This document shows positions 1 to 12,400 of a stretch of DNA of 64,000 nucleotides, piece after piece. The stretch is from Dioscorea cayenensis subsp. rotundata (lineage: Eukaryota > Streptophyta > Magnoliopsida > Dioscoreales > Dioscoreaceae), in NCBI RefSeq assembly GCF_009730915.1, contig NC_052490.1, positions 32,674,625 through 32,738,624 of the forward strand, read 5' to 3'. The position numbers and the translations under genes were made by a program. The number at the start of each line of letters is the position of its first letter. The stretch's first letter is position 1. The notes below the pieces were generated by a model. That model saw only the letters and a program-made list of their open reading frames with translations, did no database searches and had not been told where the DNA came from.

Positions 1-193
1 GACCATTCCCTGTTCCCCAACACAATCCCATATATCTTTTGCAAGTCTTGGAAATGCAATCTGAATAACCATCAACTATTAATCATAGAGCTACATTGTA
101 AAACAGCAACTTTCTATAATTCCTAATTCCTAACAACCTCAAACAAGAAAAAACCAAATCAATAACTTGTAAGTAGGTGCAAGTAGTGCATAC

Positions 194-981
194 TTCCCCA
201 GGTACACCAAGAGATCTGTCACTTTCTGCACCATAAGCAAGCACAACCTGTCCATCAACACATGCCAGTAAGGCATAAAATCAAACAGGTAGCATGCAAG
301 CAATCACAACCCAAAAAAAGAAGGATTGCAAATCCAACCACATCATACAGCTGACGAAGCTCCGACAGAGAAACACCATGACTTCCAAGCGACACATTCC
401 CAAAGAACGAGCACCTTTCGTTCCCCGCCACCCGAGAGAACTGGTTCACCACTATCTGCCGCCATGTTTCTGACACAACTAAGCCCAATTCAAAAACGAA
501 ATTTTTTACTTATTACCCCTCAAAAAATTCAAACTTTCTCAGCTGTTCACTTGTAATTCCGAGAAAAAACAAAGAATAACAAGAAATTTCAAGCTTTTCA
601 AGAGGGTAATAAGAGAAGAGGTTTAAAAAAAAAAAAACACAGATCAAAAGCACTCTTCATTCCCACCTTCGTCTCAGGATGATCTGGCGCAACACCAGAG
701 CGAACCAATCCGAATGGCGTCGGTAGCCTATCAATGATGTCAACCTTCGCCGCTTTCATGCCCTTTCAACATCTACAATAATCACCATCCAAAAACAAAA
801 ACCATCATAAAAAACACATTTTCATAGAAAAGCTTCAATTAAAAACTACAGTGAATACCTTCTCGGCAGTGTAGAAGCCAGCAGGACCACTACCGACGAC
901 GCATACATTGAACTGATCGGAGCGCAGAGAGGAAAAGCTCCTCGCAATCAAACTCCTCCCCCGATGAAAAAATGGGAACAT
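194..981 (-). CDS. MFDR: NADPH:adrenodoxin oxidoreductase, mitochondrial (5' part; runs off left edge)
   Basis: Four coding exons are read on the minus strand: 981-859, 772-667, 455-339 and 247-194. Exon 1 encodes an Arg/Ser-rich, acid-free presequence ([19 protein letters not shown]) and then the FAD-binding motif [16 protein letters not shown]. Later exons give [26 protein letters not shown]-type sequence, [21 protein letters not shown] and [18 protein letters not shown], all diagnostic of adrenodoxin reductase. The family is a flavoprotein that passes electrons from NADPH to mitochondrial ferredoxin, for example for Fe-S cluster and biotin synthesis. The intron after 194 has a GT donor, and the rest of the gene lies left of the window. 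Exon 2 is 106 nt where 105 is needed, because exons 1 and 3 are both in phase 0. As written, the frame breaks near 743-758 unless an acceptor around 763 is used. The gene may be intact with a base-call error, or it may be damaged. Confidence 0.85.
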
Positions 982-1149
982 TTTTAGCGTTTTCTAGTGC
1001 GATTAATGGTGGAAAACTAGAAAAGACGACGAACTCGGAGGCCGCGAATGGCAGCGGATTCCGGTTTGGTGTTTGCGGAGACGAAGACGCGATTCGGGTC
1101 GGATCCTTTTTCCAGATCCGAATAACATCCGAAATTCGTATTAGCCCGT

Positions 1150-1171
1150 TGGGCCCAATTTTTTCGGCCCA
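1150..1171. promoter_or_regulatory. Pair of site II (TGGGCC/GGCCCA) promoter elements
   Basis: TGGGCCCA at 1150-1157 and GGCCCA at 1166-1171 lie about 170-190 bp upstream of the start codon of the adrenodoxin reductase gene. Paired site II elements bound by TCP factors are typical of plant promoters for mitochondrial and ribosomal housekeeping genes. The assignment rests on motif and position only. Confidence 0.5.
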
Positions 1172-1503
1172 TAGAGCATCATACTTGAATTAGATGATAT
1201 TAAAGTAAAATTTTCATTTGAAATTAATAATTAACTTGATAATAATTTTCTTTCATGTTTTATTAGATTCGGAAATAGTTCTTTCATGATATATATACTA
1301 ATAAAATTTAAAATTTAAATATTTTCTAAGTCTATATTAGATAGCTATTTAATTTATTTATAAATTGTCTTTATATAAAGTTATGATCACTTTAATAAAA
1401 CCCCTTTTTTTCAGGTGATGTGTCATGATATATATGACTAATGAAGGAGTATCAAATACTAGTTTGGCAACACTTTAGTCAATTAACTTCCAGCCCTATG
1501 GCT

Positions 1504-1505
<2 letters not shown>

Positions 1506-1536
<31 letters not shown>
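1506..1536. repeat. (AT)n microsatellite
   Basis: An uninterrupted AT dinucleotide run of about 31 bp in intergenic DNA. Similar runs occur at about 6270-6290, 20513-20537 and 43450-43476. Confidence 0.95.
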
Positions 1537-1538
<2 letters not shown>

Positions 1539-3522
1539 TTATACAAAGTTATCACTTTTTTTCTCTTTTCTTAATGTGACATTGTAAACAATGAAGAGGT
1601 ACCACGTTCATATTTTGGTAACGCGTAAGTCAATCAGTTTCCATCATATTGCTACTTTATGTATAAATTATCTTTATACAAAGTCATAACTTTTTTTCTA
1701 ACCTAAATACATACACAAGAGTACTCTTGATCCTTTTCTAATGTGTATAAGTATCTATATTCAAATCTCATTTACTCAACAAAGGTTGTACAAGTCACAA
1801 AGGCTTAAGTCATTTAAATAAATGACTTTGAGTTTAAATCATTGTGTATTTTTTTTATAAAACTTGTAATATATAGATCACTATGGGCTTTCATGAAACA
1901 AAGAGCTTATATTAAATTAAAAAAACTCATTAAGCCTAGAGTATTGTGAATTGGGTAGGATTGTCATTAAGAAGGTTATTCCTCTGGTGCTAAGGTAATA
2001 GACCTTAGGAATGTCTTTTTAGTGGGCTACTTTGATAAGTAGTAGCATATACATAGTTATATATTCCTAGGGATCACAAAAGAGCAATTAACAATGCATG
2101 GGAGGCAAGCATGCATGCATGGAATGGTAAAAGAGAACATCACGCTCTTCTTTTGGAGAAAGTTTTGAGTATTATTATAGATCCTTGAAAGTTGAAATAC
2201 CCACTTATTTCATTAGAAACAATGTAGATGCTCTTAGATAGTACAAAGCATGCTTCTATGGAGACATAACACTTGATGAGTTACATTGCATGTTTCAATG
2301 AACAAGTTAAGAATCCCTAGGCATATATATAAATCTTATCTTTTTATATGTAAAGGATAAAAACTTTGGTTTTTTCTATGGTATGTCAAGTTCTGAGCCA
2401 ATGAAGAACATGAAGCACCTTCCATGAATGTATCCTGGTTTCAAGCTTCTTGTACAAAGGAAAGGAGACATCATGCATAGGGAAGGGTGACCACTTGCAT
2501 GCCTGCTTAATAATCTTAAAGCATAGAGAAGAAGTACAAGGTAAAAGAAAGTGAAAAGGAGTTAAAGATACAGGGAAAGCAAAAGCTAAAACTAAATAAA
2601 GGTGGCAACAACTTAAACTATACATATACTTGTATGTATGTATGTACTTCTATACATATATATATATATATATCTATATATCAAGTGCTAGATTTTAACA
2701 TATGTATCTTTGAGTTCATTATTACCAAGAACCTTTACATATATATAAATATGATATATCCTCATGAAAAATGAAGACTGATATGTTTAATTAATCTGAA
2801 AGCTTGTTGAATCTTAGAGGTTAAGGGAGTATAGAGAGGAAAAAGGAAGAGAGGAAAGCAAGATTCTTGTCACCATGTTTAAAGTGCTACTATAAAATGA
2901 TAAAGGAGGAATATAACAAAGTTAGAAGAAGCCAAATAAGACTAGAACTTGACCATGAGGGGAGTTAAAAAGTTAAAGTTGTCAATTAAAAAGGGAAAAG
3001 TGAGAGTCCCTGACAAAGATTTCAAGGCAGTGCATGTACTACATCCTATCCCAAAAATCCCTAAAACCCTCCCTAAGGTTTTGTAAGAGCAATCCATATA
3101 TCCCCATGTTTTCTTCTCCAACTTCTGAATTCATTTGTTAATAATTAATGCCTTCTTATTTAACTTATTATTGAGTGTACAGTAACACATGTCATATATA
3201 CTGTTGTGGTTTTTCTTCATATATATATATATATATGCATGCATGCCTCAAGTGGATCTTTGCACATTATCATGAGTTATGGAGTGAGTGTCTATGTATA
3301 TATATATATAGATAGTTTGAATCTAGATAGGTTCATGAATTTGCATGAATTGTTTTTTATTTAGGGTTAAAAGGAGCATCCATGAAGTCCCAATCAAGCC
3401 ATCAAATATATGTATCACAAGGACTAAAGTGGAAAGAGGCTTGTTGGTCCCAAGCTTCTATTCACCTAACAAATATGATTCTACTTTTTTCTTTGTCTTT
3501 TACACAGCCTTTCATAAACCTT

Positions 3523-3556
3523 TAACCCTAACCCTAACCCTAACCCTAACCCTAAT
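3523..3556. repeat. Interstitial telomere-like array, (CCCTAA)n
   Basis: Between five and six perfect tandem CCCTAA hexamers lie about 390 bp upstream of the bHLH start codon. The hexamer is TTAGGG-type, not the TTTAGGG heptamer usual in plants. Short arrays like this also serve as telobox-type promoter motifs. Confidence 0.9.
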
Positions 3557-3943
3557 CAATATACTTCTTTTTTTCAACAGAAAAACAGTGCCACAAGCTG
3601 TTTTCTGCCCCACTCTGAGATAAAGCAAGCAAGAGATTTTCTTTCCTGAAGAAAGCATGGAGAGAAAGAAAGTGAGTACACAATAAAGAAAATGAAGTGG
3701 TGCAAAGGAAGGAAAACCAAAGACCCCATCCCATAATATCATTCTGGTACTCCAAACAGCCCCTGTGCTTTCTTCTCCCAAAAGCTCATATCCAAAGAAG
3801 CCAAGAATGCAAAGCATTAATTGATCACTGATTGATCACTTGAGAGAAGAACAACCAAAGGCTAAACAAGTGAATAACACACCTCATCTGCATTGCAGCA
3901 TATGGTGCATGGGAGCTAGAGAGCTCTGAGCAGCTGGTTCAAC

Positions 3944-5653
3944 ATGGAGAATTTAAGGCCACCTTCTCAACACTCTTCAACTCTTCTACCTTCTTTTTCT
4001 TCTACTGCTTCTTCTTCTTCTTCTTCTTCTTCTTCACTTTCATCCACTTCTCTATCAAATAGTTTCCTTCCCTTCATCCCATGGTTTGAGAGTCAAGAGC
4101 TATCTGATTCATGGGGCCAACTCTTACTGTATATATGCCCTCTCTCTCCTGTTGCTTGTTGCTTGTTGCTAAGTGTTTACTAACATTAATTTGTTTTTGC
4201 ATGGTGGACATATAGCGGAGGGCCTTTTGGAAGAAGAGGACAGGTGTACCTTCACAAGCTACCAAACTAAGATGAGGGAGAATTGGAAAAATCAACTCAT
4301 ATGGCAACCATTCATGAACCCACATGAGACTGGCTTGAGTGGCTTATCTTATCACTTACATGCAAATGAAGAACTTCACAGAACTCCATGGAGTACCACT
4401 ACAGCAACTAGTCCAATCTTATCTACTCCTTCTCTAAAGTCCTGTGCTACAAGTCCCAGCAGCAGTTCCATGTTGGACTTCTCAAACAGTTTGCCAGCAG
4501 AAATAAAGGTTCACAAACTAGACCACTCAATATCTGAGGTGAGATAGAGCTCATAATTCTAAACATAATTATAAGCTTTTGATCAACTGATTATTCATGA
4601 GTTTTAATTAATTTCTCCTAAAGTGCAACAGCATCATAACATCTAATGCAACTTTCAAGAAAGCTAGAACAGAAACCTCCTCCTCCTCTTCCTCTGCACA
4701 ATCAACTTTCAAGGTACTTAATTTGATTAATATCATGAACTTGTGATGTATGTGTGTGTGTGTCTGTGTAATTATATATATATAAAGATTTCTGATTCAT
4801 TGTTACAGGTGAGGAAGGAGAAGTTGGGAGATAGGATCACTGCTCTACATCAACTAGTTTCCCCATTTGGAAAAGTATAGAAATTATTCACTCTTTAGTA
4901 TAATTTACATACCCCACCACCTTTGTGTATACATATATATATATATACATTATATAATTATATTTGAAGGCATCATCTTTGCTTTTGGTGTTGAAATAAA
5001 GGTCTGACATGGATTCCTTTTTCCAGACTGACACTGCATCTGTACTCTTAGAAGCTATTGGCTACATTAGATTCCTCCAAAACCAGATTGAGGTCTTTCT
5101 CTTTCTCTTTCTCCTTCTCCTTCCACAGTTATCACTCCAATGAAGCTCAGATAGTTTCAGAGCATGCAATTAAAGCAGTTGCAGACTTGCAGTGCATGTC
5201 TGACTAGTCATGTGTGCATGGCTTCTTTCTGATCCCTCCCTCTCTCTATCTCTAACACAAACACTTTGAATGCCTTCTCTCATGCAGGCTTTAAGCTCCC
5301 CATACTTGGTCACTGGCCCTGGAAACATGAAGCATCATTCTGTAAGTTTAACTTCTATATATATATATATATAATTTATACTAGTTAAAAAAGAATGACT
5401 AAAGAAGTAATGGAATAAAGCTAATGAACTTTACAGGCTTTCAGAATCTGCAGCTTTGCATGCACTTGAAGCATCCAATGTTTAATTTGATATTGTTTTA
5501 ATTTGTTGATCACTTGGTTGGTGATTTTAGGGAGTTCATGGGGAGGCAAAGGAGGACTTGAAGAGCAGAGGACTTTGCCTTGTTCCTATATCTTATACTT
5601 TACACTACGGGAGTGAAAATGGAGCTGATTATTGGGCTCCATCAAGTACTTGA
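3944..5653 (+). CDS. Atypical bHLH transcription factor (bHLH68/112/123 subfamily)
   Basis: Seven exons: 3944-4128, 4216-4538, 4624-4713, 4809-4874, 5027-5092, 5288-5341 and 5531-5653, for about 301 aa. The N terminus is Ser-rich and low in complexity. Conserved blocks follow: ECNS...FKKAR, then the bHLH split over exons 4-6 ([52 protein letters not shown]). The C-terminal tail is [15 protein letters not shown]...ADYWAP, diagnostic of this subfamily. The basic region lacks the His-Glu-Arg set for E-box contact, so DNA binding is expected to be atypical. It should act as a nuclear dimerising regulator. The exon 1/exon 2 join gives the expected LLLGG, but the frame breaks within the next few bases: 508 nt where a multiple of 3 is needed, consistent with one extra base near 4220. 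Confidence 0.85.
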
Positions 5654-6476
5654 GAATTAAACACTATTGTTAAGTGTATCATTATCTTTAATTATGTTCA
5701 TTTGGCTAGCTCCCTTTGTTAATTGGCCCTGATTATTAATATTGTTTAATGTTTAATAGAAATTTAACGTCAAAATAGTCATGCTTTCTAATGTACAATT
5801 CTGTTTAATCAATGGAAGGAAGGATATCATTTATGATTTTTTTTTTTTTAAAGATTACTCTTGTTTTCTTGCAACGGCCATGAATCAACACTATCAAGTA
5901 AATATTTACATATATTGTGTGAATCTATTATTATTCTATATTAGATGATATTATCATTAAAAAATAATATTATATATTTAGAACATTCCAACAAAACAAG
6001 CAATGCCAAAACTTCAAAAAACTAATGTTTTGGTATATTTAGATAAATATTTTTGCATTTGAATTTCTGCATCCATATGGATGGAAAATGACCACCAAAA
6101 AATAATAACAATAAAATAAAATAAAAATAAAAACTTTCTGAGAAATGAGAAAAGAGAGGCTACATATTCATTGCTAACTGTTCAAGATTGAGGTAGTAGG
6201 GACATTTCATCCTATATACCTAAGAGAAGTTCACCAACTTCAGTACTGATGTTTTCATTTGATAAACAATATATATATATATATATATGATAAAGCTAAG
6301 CATCAGAAATTATTATCAACTTTCTGCACTTATTCACTGAGGGCACTCTGATTATTATTCTTGTTGTTGTTGATGATGTTGCTGCTACAAATGACAAGCA
6401 TAGATGACACTGCAATGAATGATTTGTGGGCGAGATTTACCAAAAATTATCTCACAAGATCAGCACAAGAACTTGA
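5654..6476. other. Intergenic region between convergent genes (bHLH and AAE13)
   Basis: AT-rich DNA holding the 3' untranslated regions of the two converging genes. It includes an (AT)n run at about 6270-6290 and a short GTT/GAT-rich stretch near 6360-6380. No further gene is seen. Confidence 0.6.
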
Positions 6477-9400
6477 TCAGTCCACTAGCAATTTCTTGAT
6501 CTCTTTCTTGTTCACCTGAATCAGAAAAGATAATTTTCATGATGTTAAATGGTTTGAAGAAACTTAACAAAATGATAATATTTGGAAAAGGATGAAAATT
6601 TCTTCACTTTTCCCATTGCGTTGCGTGGAAGAGAGTCCCACAGGATTAATTTTGTCGGAATCTGGAGACGGCAGATTAATATTTGTCAAATCCTTTTTTC
6701 AAATGAAGCGTCAGAAGAAAATTCGATAACGATAAGTGGAAGTCATGTGCTTTAACATTTAGCTTGCAAGAGATGTAGAGATTTAGGCATGAGAAGCTGG
6801 TTCTTTTGCAATCATAAATTAGGAAGAAGGAAAATTAGTAGGATGTAAAGAACCTTGTAAGGAGCCAATCTCTTCTTTGCCCAACTCTGAAATTCCTTCA
6901 AGGTCATAACAGGTTTCAGCTCTTTTTCTGCTCTTTTCTTTGCATGTTCTTGTGGCACGAACAATGGCACAAACGATCTCACCGTAATCCTTGTCAGGCA
7001 AGCCCAAAACACAAACTTCCAGAATATCTTCATGCTGAAAAGAGAAATTGAAGCGTCATGATTTAGATCACCTTCATATAAATAAATTTGTTTGGACCAA
7101 TGACTAGACAATTCTTGCAACAAAGAGACAGAATTATCTGTTGGTGGTTGGTATATTTTAGTGAAATATTTGCATGTAAAAGAATCACAACCAAAACTAA
7201 CAGAGCTTTCTATTTCATCTAAAGAAAACACAAGTTCGCTCATGGCACCAGATGAACTCCACAATTAAATATTCACGATGAATCAGGAACAAATTGGCGA
7301 TTGTTATCCCAAACAGAAGACTTGTTAGCATTTAGCAGATGGAAGGAAGGGGCACTTGCCTCTAAAAGCACTGCTTCAATATCCAATGCTGACAGCTTGT
7401 AACCACCAACTTTCATTATATCAGCATTAGTACCTGCAGAGAAATCAAATATAACGAAGATACAATAAGACAAGAACCATAAATATCTGCAGAATCAGAA
7501 ATGCATAATAAACACTCAATTAGTGAAAGATTAACAAGCAAGATGAGATGAGAAATTCCACATAAAAGCACATCATGTTTATGTATGTGAATGAAGATAT
7601 ATGAATACTATCATCTGGAGATGCACCAGATACTTGGCACTTAAAGCAGGATATTGTGGATTAAAAAAAAAATCACAAACTTTACTAGTCTATTTTGACA
7701 TTTTAAATAGGGGTATTACTAGAAAGCAATGCCTGATAAGAACACTCACGTCCCAAGATTATGTAGTATCCATTGTCATCTACTGTGACAGTATCTCCTG
7801 TCTTGAAGAATCCACCATCAATAAATGACTCTGCAGTCACCTAGAATAGTTTCGGACAGTAAGAACAAGTGAAGTCAAAACTGAAGTGATAAAGAAGGAC
7901 ATGTGCCTCGAAGAAACTGTTATTTATTGAAAACCTTCTGGTTTCTTTATCCAGCTTGTTAGGTTATTCAATGATTCAGAAGAAATTATCTGACAGGTAA
8001 CCTTTATTAAAGCTTAAAATCCTTATTCTTACCATAGCTAGCAACCAAAGTGATAAACTACCAGATTATACAAAAGCTAAACCACCAGAGGCTATAATGG
8101 CAAGCTTTTCTAAACTATGCTTTATGATTTATATGGGCCTGTAGGAATATGGACTAAAACAGAAATTCAAAGAAATTATGAAGATGAGTATCAAATAAGA
8201 TAGATTATTTAAAAAAAAAAAAAAGAACAGTGTCGAAAAACTTAAACAGGCATGAAAATGAAATTAGCAGAAAATTACCTTGGGCTGCTTCCAATACTCC
8301 TTAAACAAGGAAGGACTTCTGACACATAGCTCCCCTATTGCTGGTCCATCTTTTTCACTTTCTTCTTCCGATGATAATCTTGACCTATTCACAATCCAGA
8401 AACAACAGATACACCACTCGAATTTCAATTATGCGTATAATGTTAATGAGGAAGCTTCATCATAAAGAGTCTTCAGTGGGTACTCTAATTATCCCATGAA
8501 AAGGATCAGCAGTGTACAGTAGCTGCTAGTAGTATTTGAAATGCTAATAACCAGTGACTTTTATGTGCCAAAGGGAAGAAGTCTTGAGTAATAACTCATA
8601 CATGACAGTCCAGATTAGATGTATCAAATAAGAACCAGGTAGAAAATAAGGGAAAAGTGCGATATATGGATACAAAACTCTGTGCCAAATTAAAGTAATA
8701 ACTAGTCAATGGGAACACTTACAAAATTTGGTGAAATAGTGAATCCAATGCACAATCAATTAGCATTGGTCAATGACTCAATGACCATTCAGATTAGAAA
8801 GGAATATTGGAGGGAAGCAGACATGCAAATATTCCTTCACGAAAATATTACTTGAAAAAGTGGCTTTCTAGATGAAACAACACCAGGCTTGCAATGGACA
8901 TGGCCAAGCCAAAATTGTGTCCTTGGTAGAGCTAGAGGATGTTGAGCAAGGAGCCATCAGATGAAAATGTCAAAATCACTGGATGAGTAAAGTAACTTGC
9001 CTACTTCCTGGCATTCCACAGCAAGAGGAAAGTAGCTTCTATATCTATTACCTTTCTTTGATGATATAAATTAAAATATGCTACTGAATTAACCATAAAA
9101 ACAGAGCCCCATTTTATCCGACTGATAGCATCAATAGGTTTTATATGAGAATGCAATCTTGTTCAGAGAATAGAACATGCTTGCCAGTTTCAGATGTAAA
9201 TTCCAGAATGTCAAAATGATTATTTCCACCAGAAATGGCATTCATAGGTTAAGCAGGTTTTCCACCAAAGACGATGAATTTATACTTTCAATTCTATGGT
9301 AGTGAAGACAACTGGATGCCTCCTATTTGGGTCCCTTTGAGTAAGATATAACAAGAGGGCTTTCATTCTATAACCCATGGTCAATCTAAAAAGCTATTCA

Positions 9401-12400
9401 TGAAAATAAAGATGCATCAGGCACAGTTACAATATACATGTAGCAAATTAGGTTCTTATCCAATGACAACTTTCAAATAATATTAATGGGATCCAACAGA
9501 GTTTCAGATCAAATTTAAATAAGGAAAAGTGCATCCATGGTAAAATTCCAACATACCTCCACCCTTGGAAGAGGTTTGCCAACTGTGCCTCCTTTTCGTT
9601 TACCATGTAAAAGGATTGGCAAGTGCCATGACAAACTATCAAAGCAACATGTTATTAGTCATCTCACAGTTCAATATTAAGAGATGCATTTCAAATAGTA
9701 TATCTGGATGAACAAAAGGCAGGATTCGACCACTGGATTAAAACCACTAACCTCAGTCATACCATAGCGTTCCAGAAGACGATGACCTGTAATTTCCTCC
9801 CATTGTTTCATAACAGGATATGGAAGTGCAGATGATCCACACATCTAGAGAAAAGATCATATGAATGAAGTTTGTTTATATATTCCATTTTATTGAATTA
9901 CAATAGACCAAATTCAAGGGGAGAATAAAATACAAGAAATATGGGAGTAGCCATCACTAAATAAAAAGGTTGAACGGTTCAATCTTATAGCATAATGGAA
10001 AGCAGATAACTAAAAAGCTCATAAAATTCAAATGAATACCCATAAGGTGATCTTACTCAAATCAGTAATTAGTAAAAATGCTAGAAATGTGTCACATTAC
10101 ATTGTCTTACAACAGTAAGAAAGTATAAACTACCGAACACATAGTAAAAATAAACAAGAATGTAATAGTAAACTCAACAGGGGGCATGGAAACTTAATTA
10201 GAACTATAATTTAGCAACCTTAAATCACTCTGGGTCTGCTTGCGTTCAAAAACAAAAAGGAGAGGTCCTCTGAGTGATTGGAAGCATCTAGCTAGGGTTT
10301 AATGGAGCAAAAGAAAAAGTCAACCTTGTATTACTACAAACATGGTGCATATTCACAGAAACCTGGACCTCTGACTTGGCCCTCATTGAACTGCATTTCA
10401 TAAGGATCTTTAAAGTTCAAACACGGCTCAAAGGGCTCAGGAGGATGATATATATGGAAGCTTTGGTGGGAGATGTAGATTTGGAAAAGTGAGTGGATGA
10501 TAAGAGGCTATCAAACAAATTAGAATGTAGGAGCTAAACTATAGTGTCTTCTTTTGCTTGTTATAGAGCGTGTTGTTAGTTTCTTGTTCGTTATTGCTCC
10601 ACACACTCCACCCATACCTTTAGGACAAGATTGCAACAAACTGGAAAGGTGACAACAAAAAGAATACCAGATCAGGTTTTTGAAAGAAGTATGGGTAACA
10701 TGGTTAGAGTAATAAGGCTCGGTTACAGTATATGTAAAATTATCAAACAAGCTATAAGGGAAAACAAAGTTTTAGAGGATCGAGAACTTTGACATGACAT
10801 AAACAATCAAATTCTAAAACTGAAGCACCTTAATGCTTGTTTAAAATTTATTGCAATCAGACATAAAAAACAGAAATATTAGTTGTGCATTTCTTAATTA
10901 GGCATTCTTGAAAACTCAAGTATGACATTTACATAAAAAGGCATGCAAAATCAAGTCTGAAGAAGAGATTCTTAGATTTATTTACCATTAGACGTAACTT
11001 ATTTGCAGCAAAAGCAGAAGATGCTTTCATATCTGGATCCATTGCATCATAACCTTGCAACAGCCTGGTATACATAGTGGGAACCTGCAAATAAATATTG
11101 CAGAGGATACATAAAAACAAATGAAAGCATCAAAGTGAAGCCAAAATGTCTGCTTATTGAGCGAACTTGAACATTAGCATTGTGAACAAATATTGTGTCC
11201 ACTGGCTATAATATATCATGATGCATAAAGGATGTGGGTTTAAAACCCAATAAAAGACAACATATTCTTCTGACACATTCATGATCCTGTAGCAGAGCGG
11301 TCCTGGTAAATTCCAGAAAATACCAACAATGGAAGCTTTGACACACTAAGAATAACATGAATTGATAGACTGTTCTTAAGGAAATCTTTAATTGCAAGTC
11401 CATTTACAATTAGGTGCCTAAATATATATGATAGCAAGGAAACTTCACAAAAAGCCCTTGGATAGCACCTATAGAATTTTGCAAGTGGTAAAAGGTGTAC
11501 CAAAAAAGAACACCATGATGTTCCCAACTTGCACTAGTCTCTCCACAAAATATTGGATAGAGACCATAAGGAAAATAGTGATGCTATCAAATACAGGCCA
11601 ACATAATAGAAACACATGTGAAGAAAGAGAACTTACTCCCGTGAACAGAGTAATAGCATCGTTTGATTTACTCCCCTCTCTTGGGTATGATTCACGCCAT
11701 CTCTGCCACACTCCTCGGACGCTAAATTTTGGTAAGAACTCAACCTTCAAAAGGAGAACAAGATTTTTAAGGACAATGGCAGCTTGACAACATCATCGAG
11801 GCGTGCATGAATTCATTTATTCATTTAATTTTTTTCATAAAATGATGCATGAATTTATGGGATCACTTAAGAAAATGGCATGGTCATTGCAAAGATTATC
11901 TCAAACGGAAAATAGAGTAGCGAGGCATTACCCCAGAACCAGCATAAAGAGGCGCCAATAAAGCATTGAAAAGACCATGAACATGTGTTAGAAGTTAAGG
12001 ATCTCATGATAAGCTACCTCTTGTATACATGAAATCTGATGGAACATAACCAAAAGAGAAGGAATCTACCAAAGAGCAGTTCATAATGTGAGAAAAGACC
12101 ATATATAGCCCTTTTAATTCACAATTATGGGCCAGTACTTTGGAGCTGATATGGAATAGCAGCATAGCCAGTGAACTAAAAAAAATATAAAATTTAATTT
12201 ATGCAAAGTTGTATTCACTGGATATGGTGTAAGGGTAGACAGTGCAGGAATTGATCCGAAGGCGTATATTCCCATGCCTCAGTTAGAATTTGGACCTGAA
12301 AATGAAGCCGAATGTCAACTGTAAGTATTGTAGCTAGATGAGACATTAGATAGAGCCTGAATTTTAACAAAACTGGGTAAGAAGTAAAAAAAAATAACAT

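Larger units (their letters stand above)
982..3943. other. Divergent intergenic region between adrenodoxin reductase and the bHLH gene
   Basis: This AT-rich spacer of about 3 kb separates two divergently transcribed genes. It contains site II motifs near its left end, several (AT)n runs (for example 1506-1536, 2658-2674 and 3219-3236) and a telomere-like array near its right end. I found no reading frame with protein-family resemblance and no RNA gene. The last few hundred bases probably include the bHLH promoter and 5' leader. Confidence 0.6.

Noticed and set aside
1-70. A possible next exon of adrenodoxin reductase (minus-strand sequence after TTATTCAG reads weakly like DLQ...IVLG)
   Set aside because: The expected SAREFVWWYNGHP segment is absent and neither frame matches well. 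The intron after 194 more likely continues beyond the window.
3512-3817. Open frames with RVRVRV or TLTLTL runs here and at 34173-34561
   Set aside because: They are translations of the CCCTAA arrays, not proteins.
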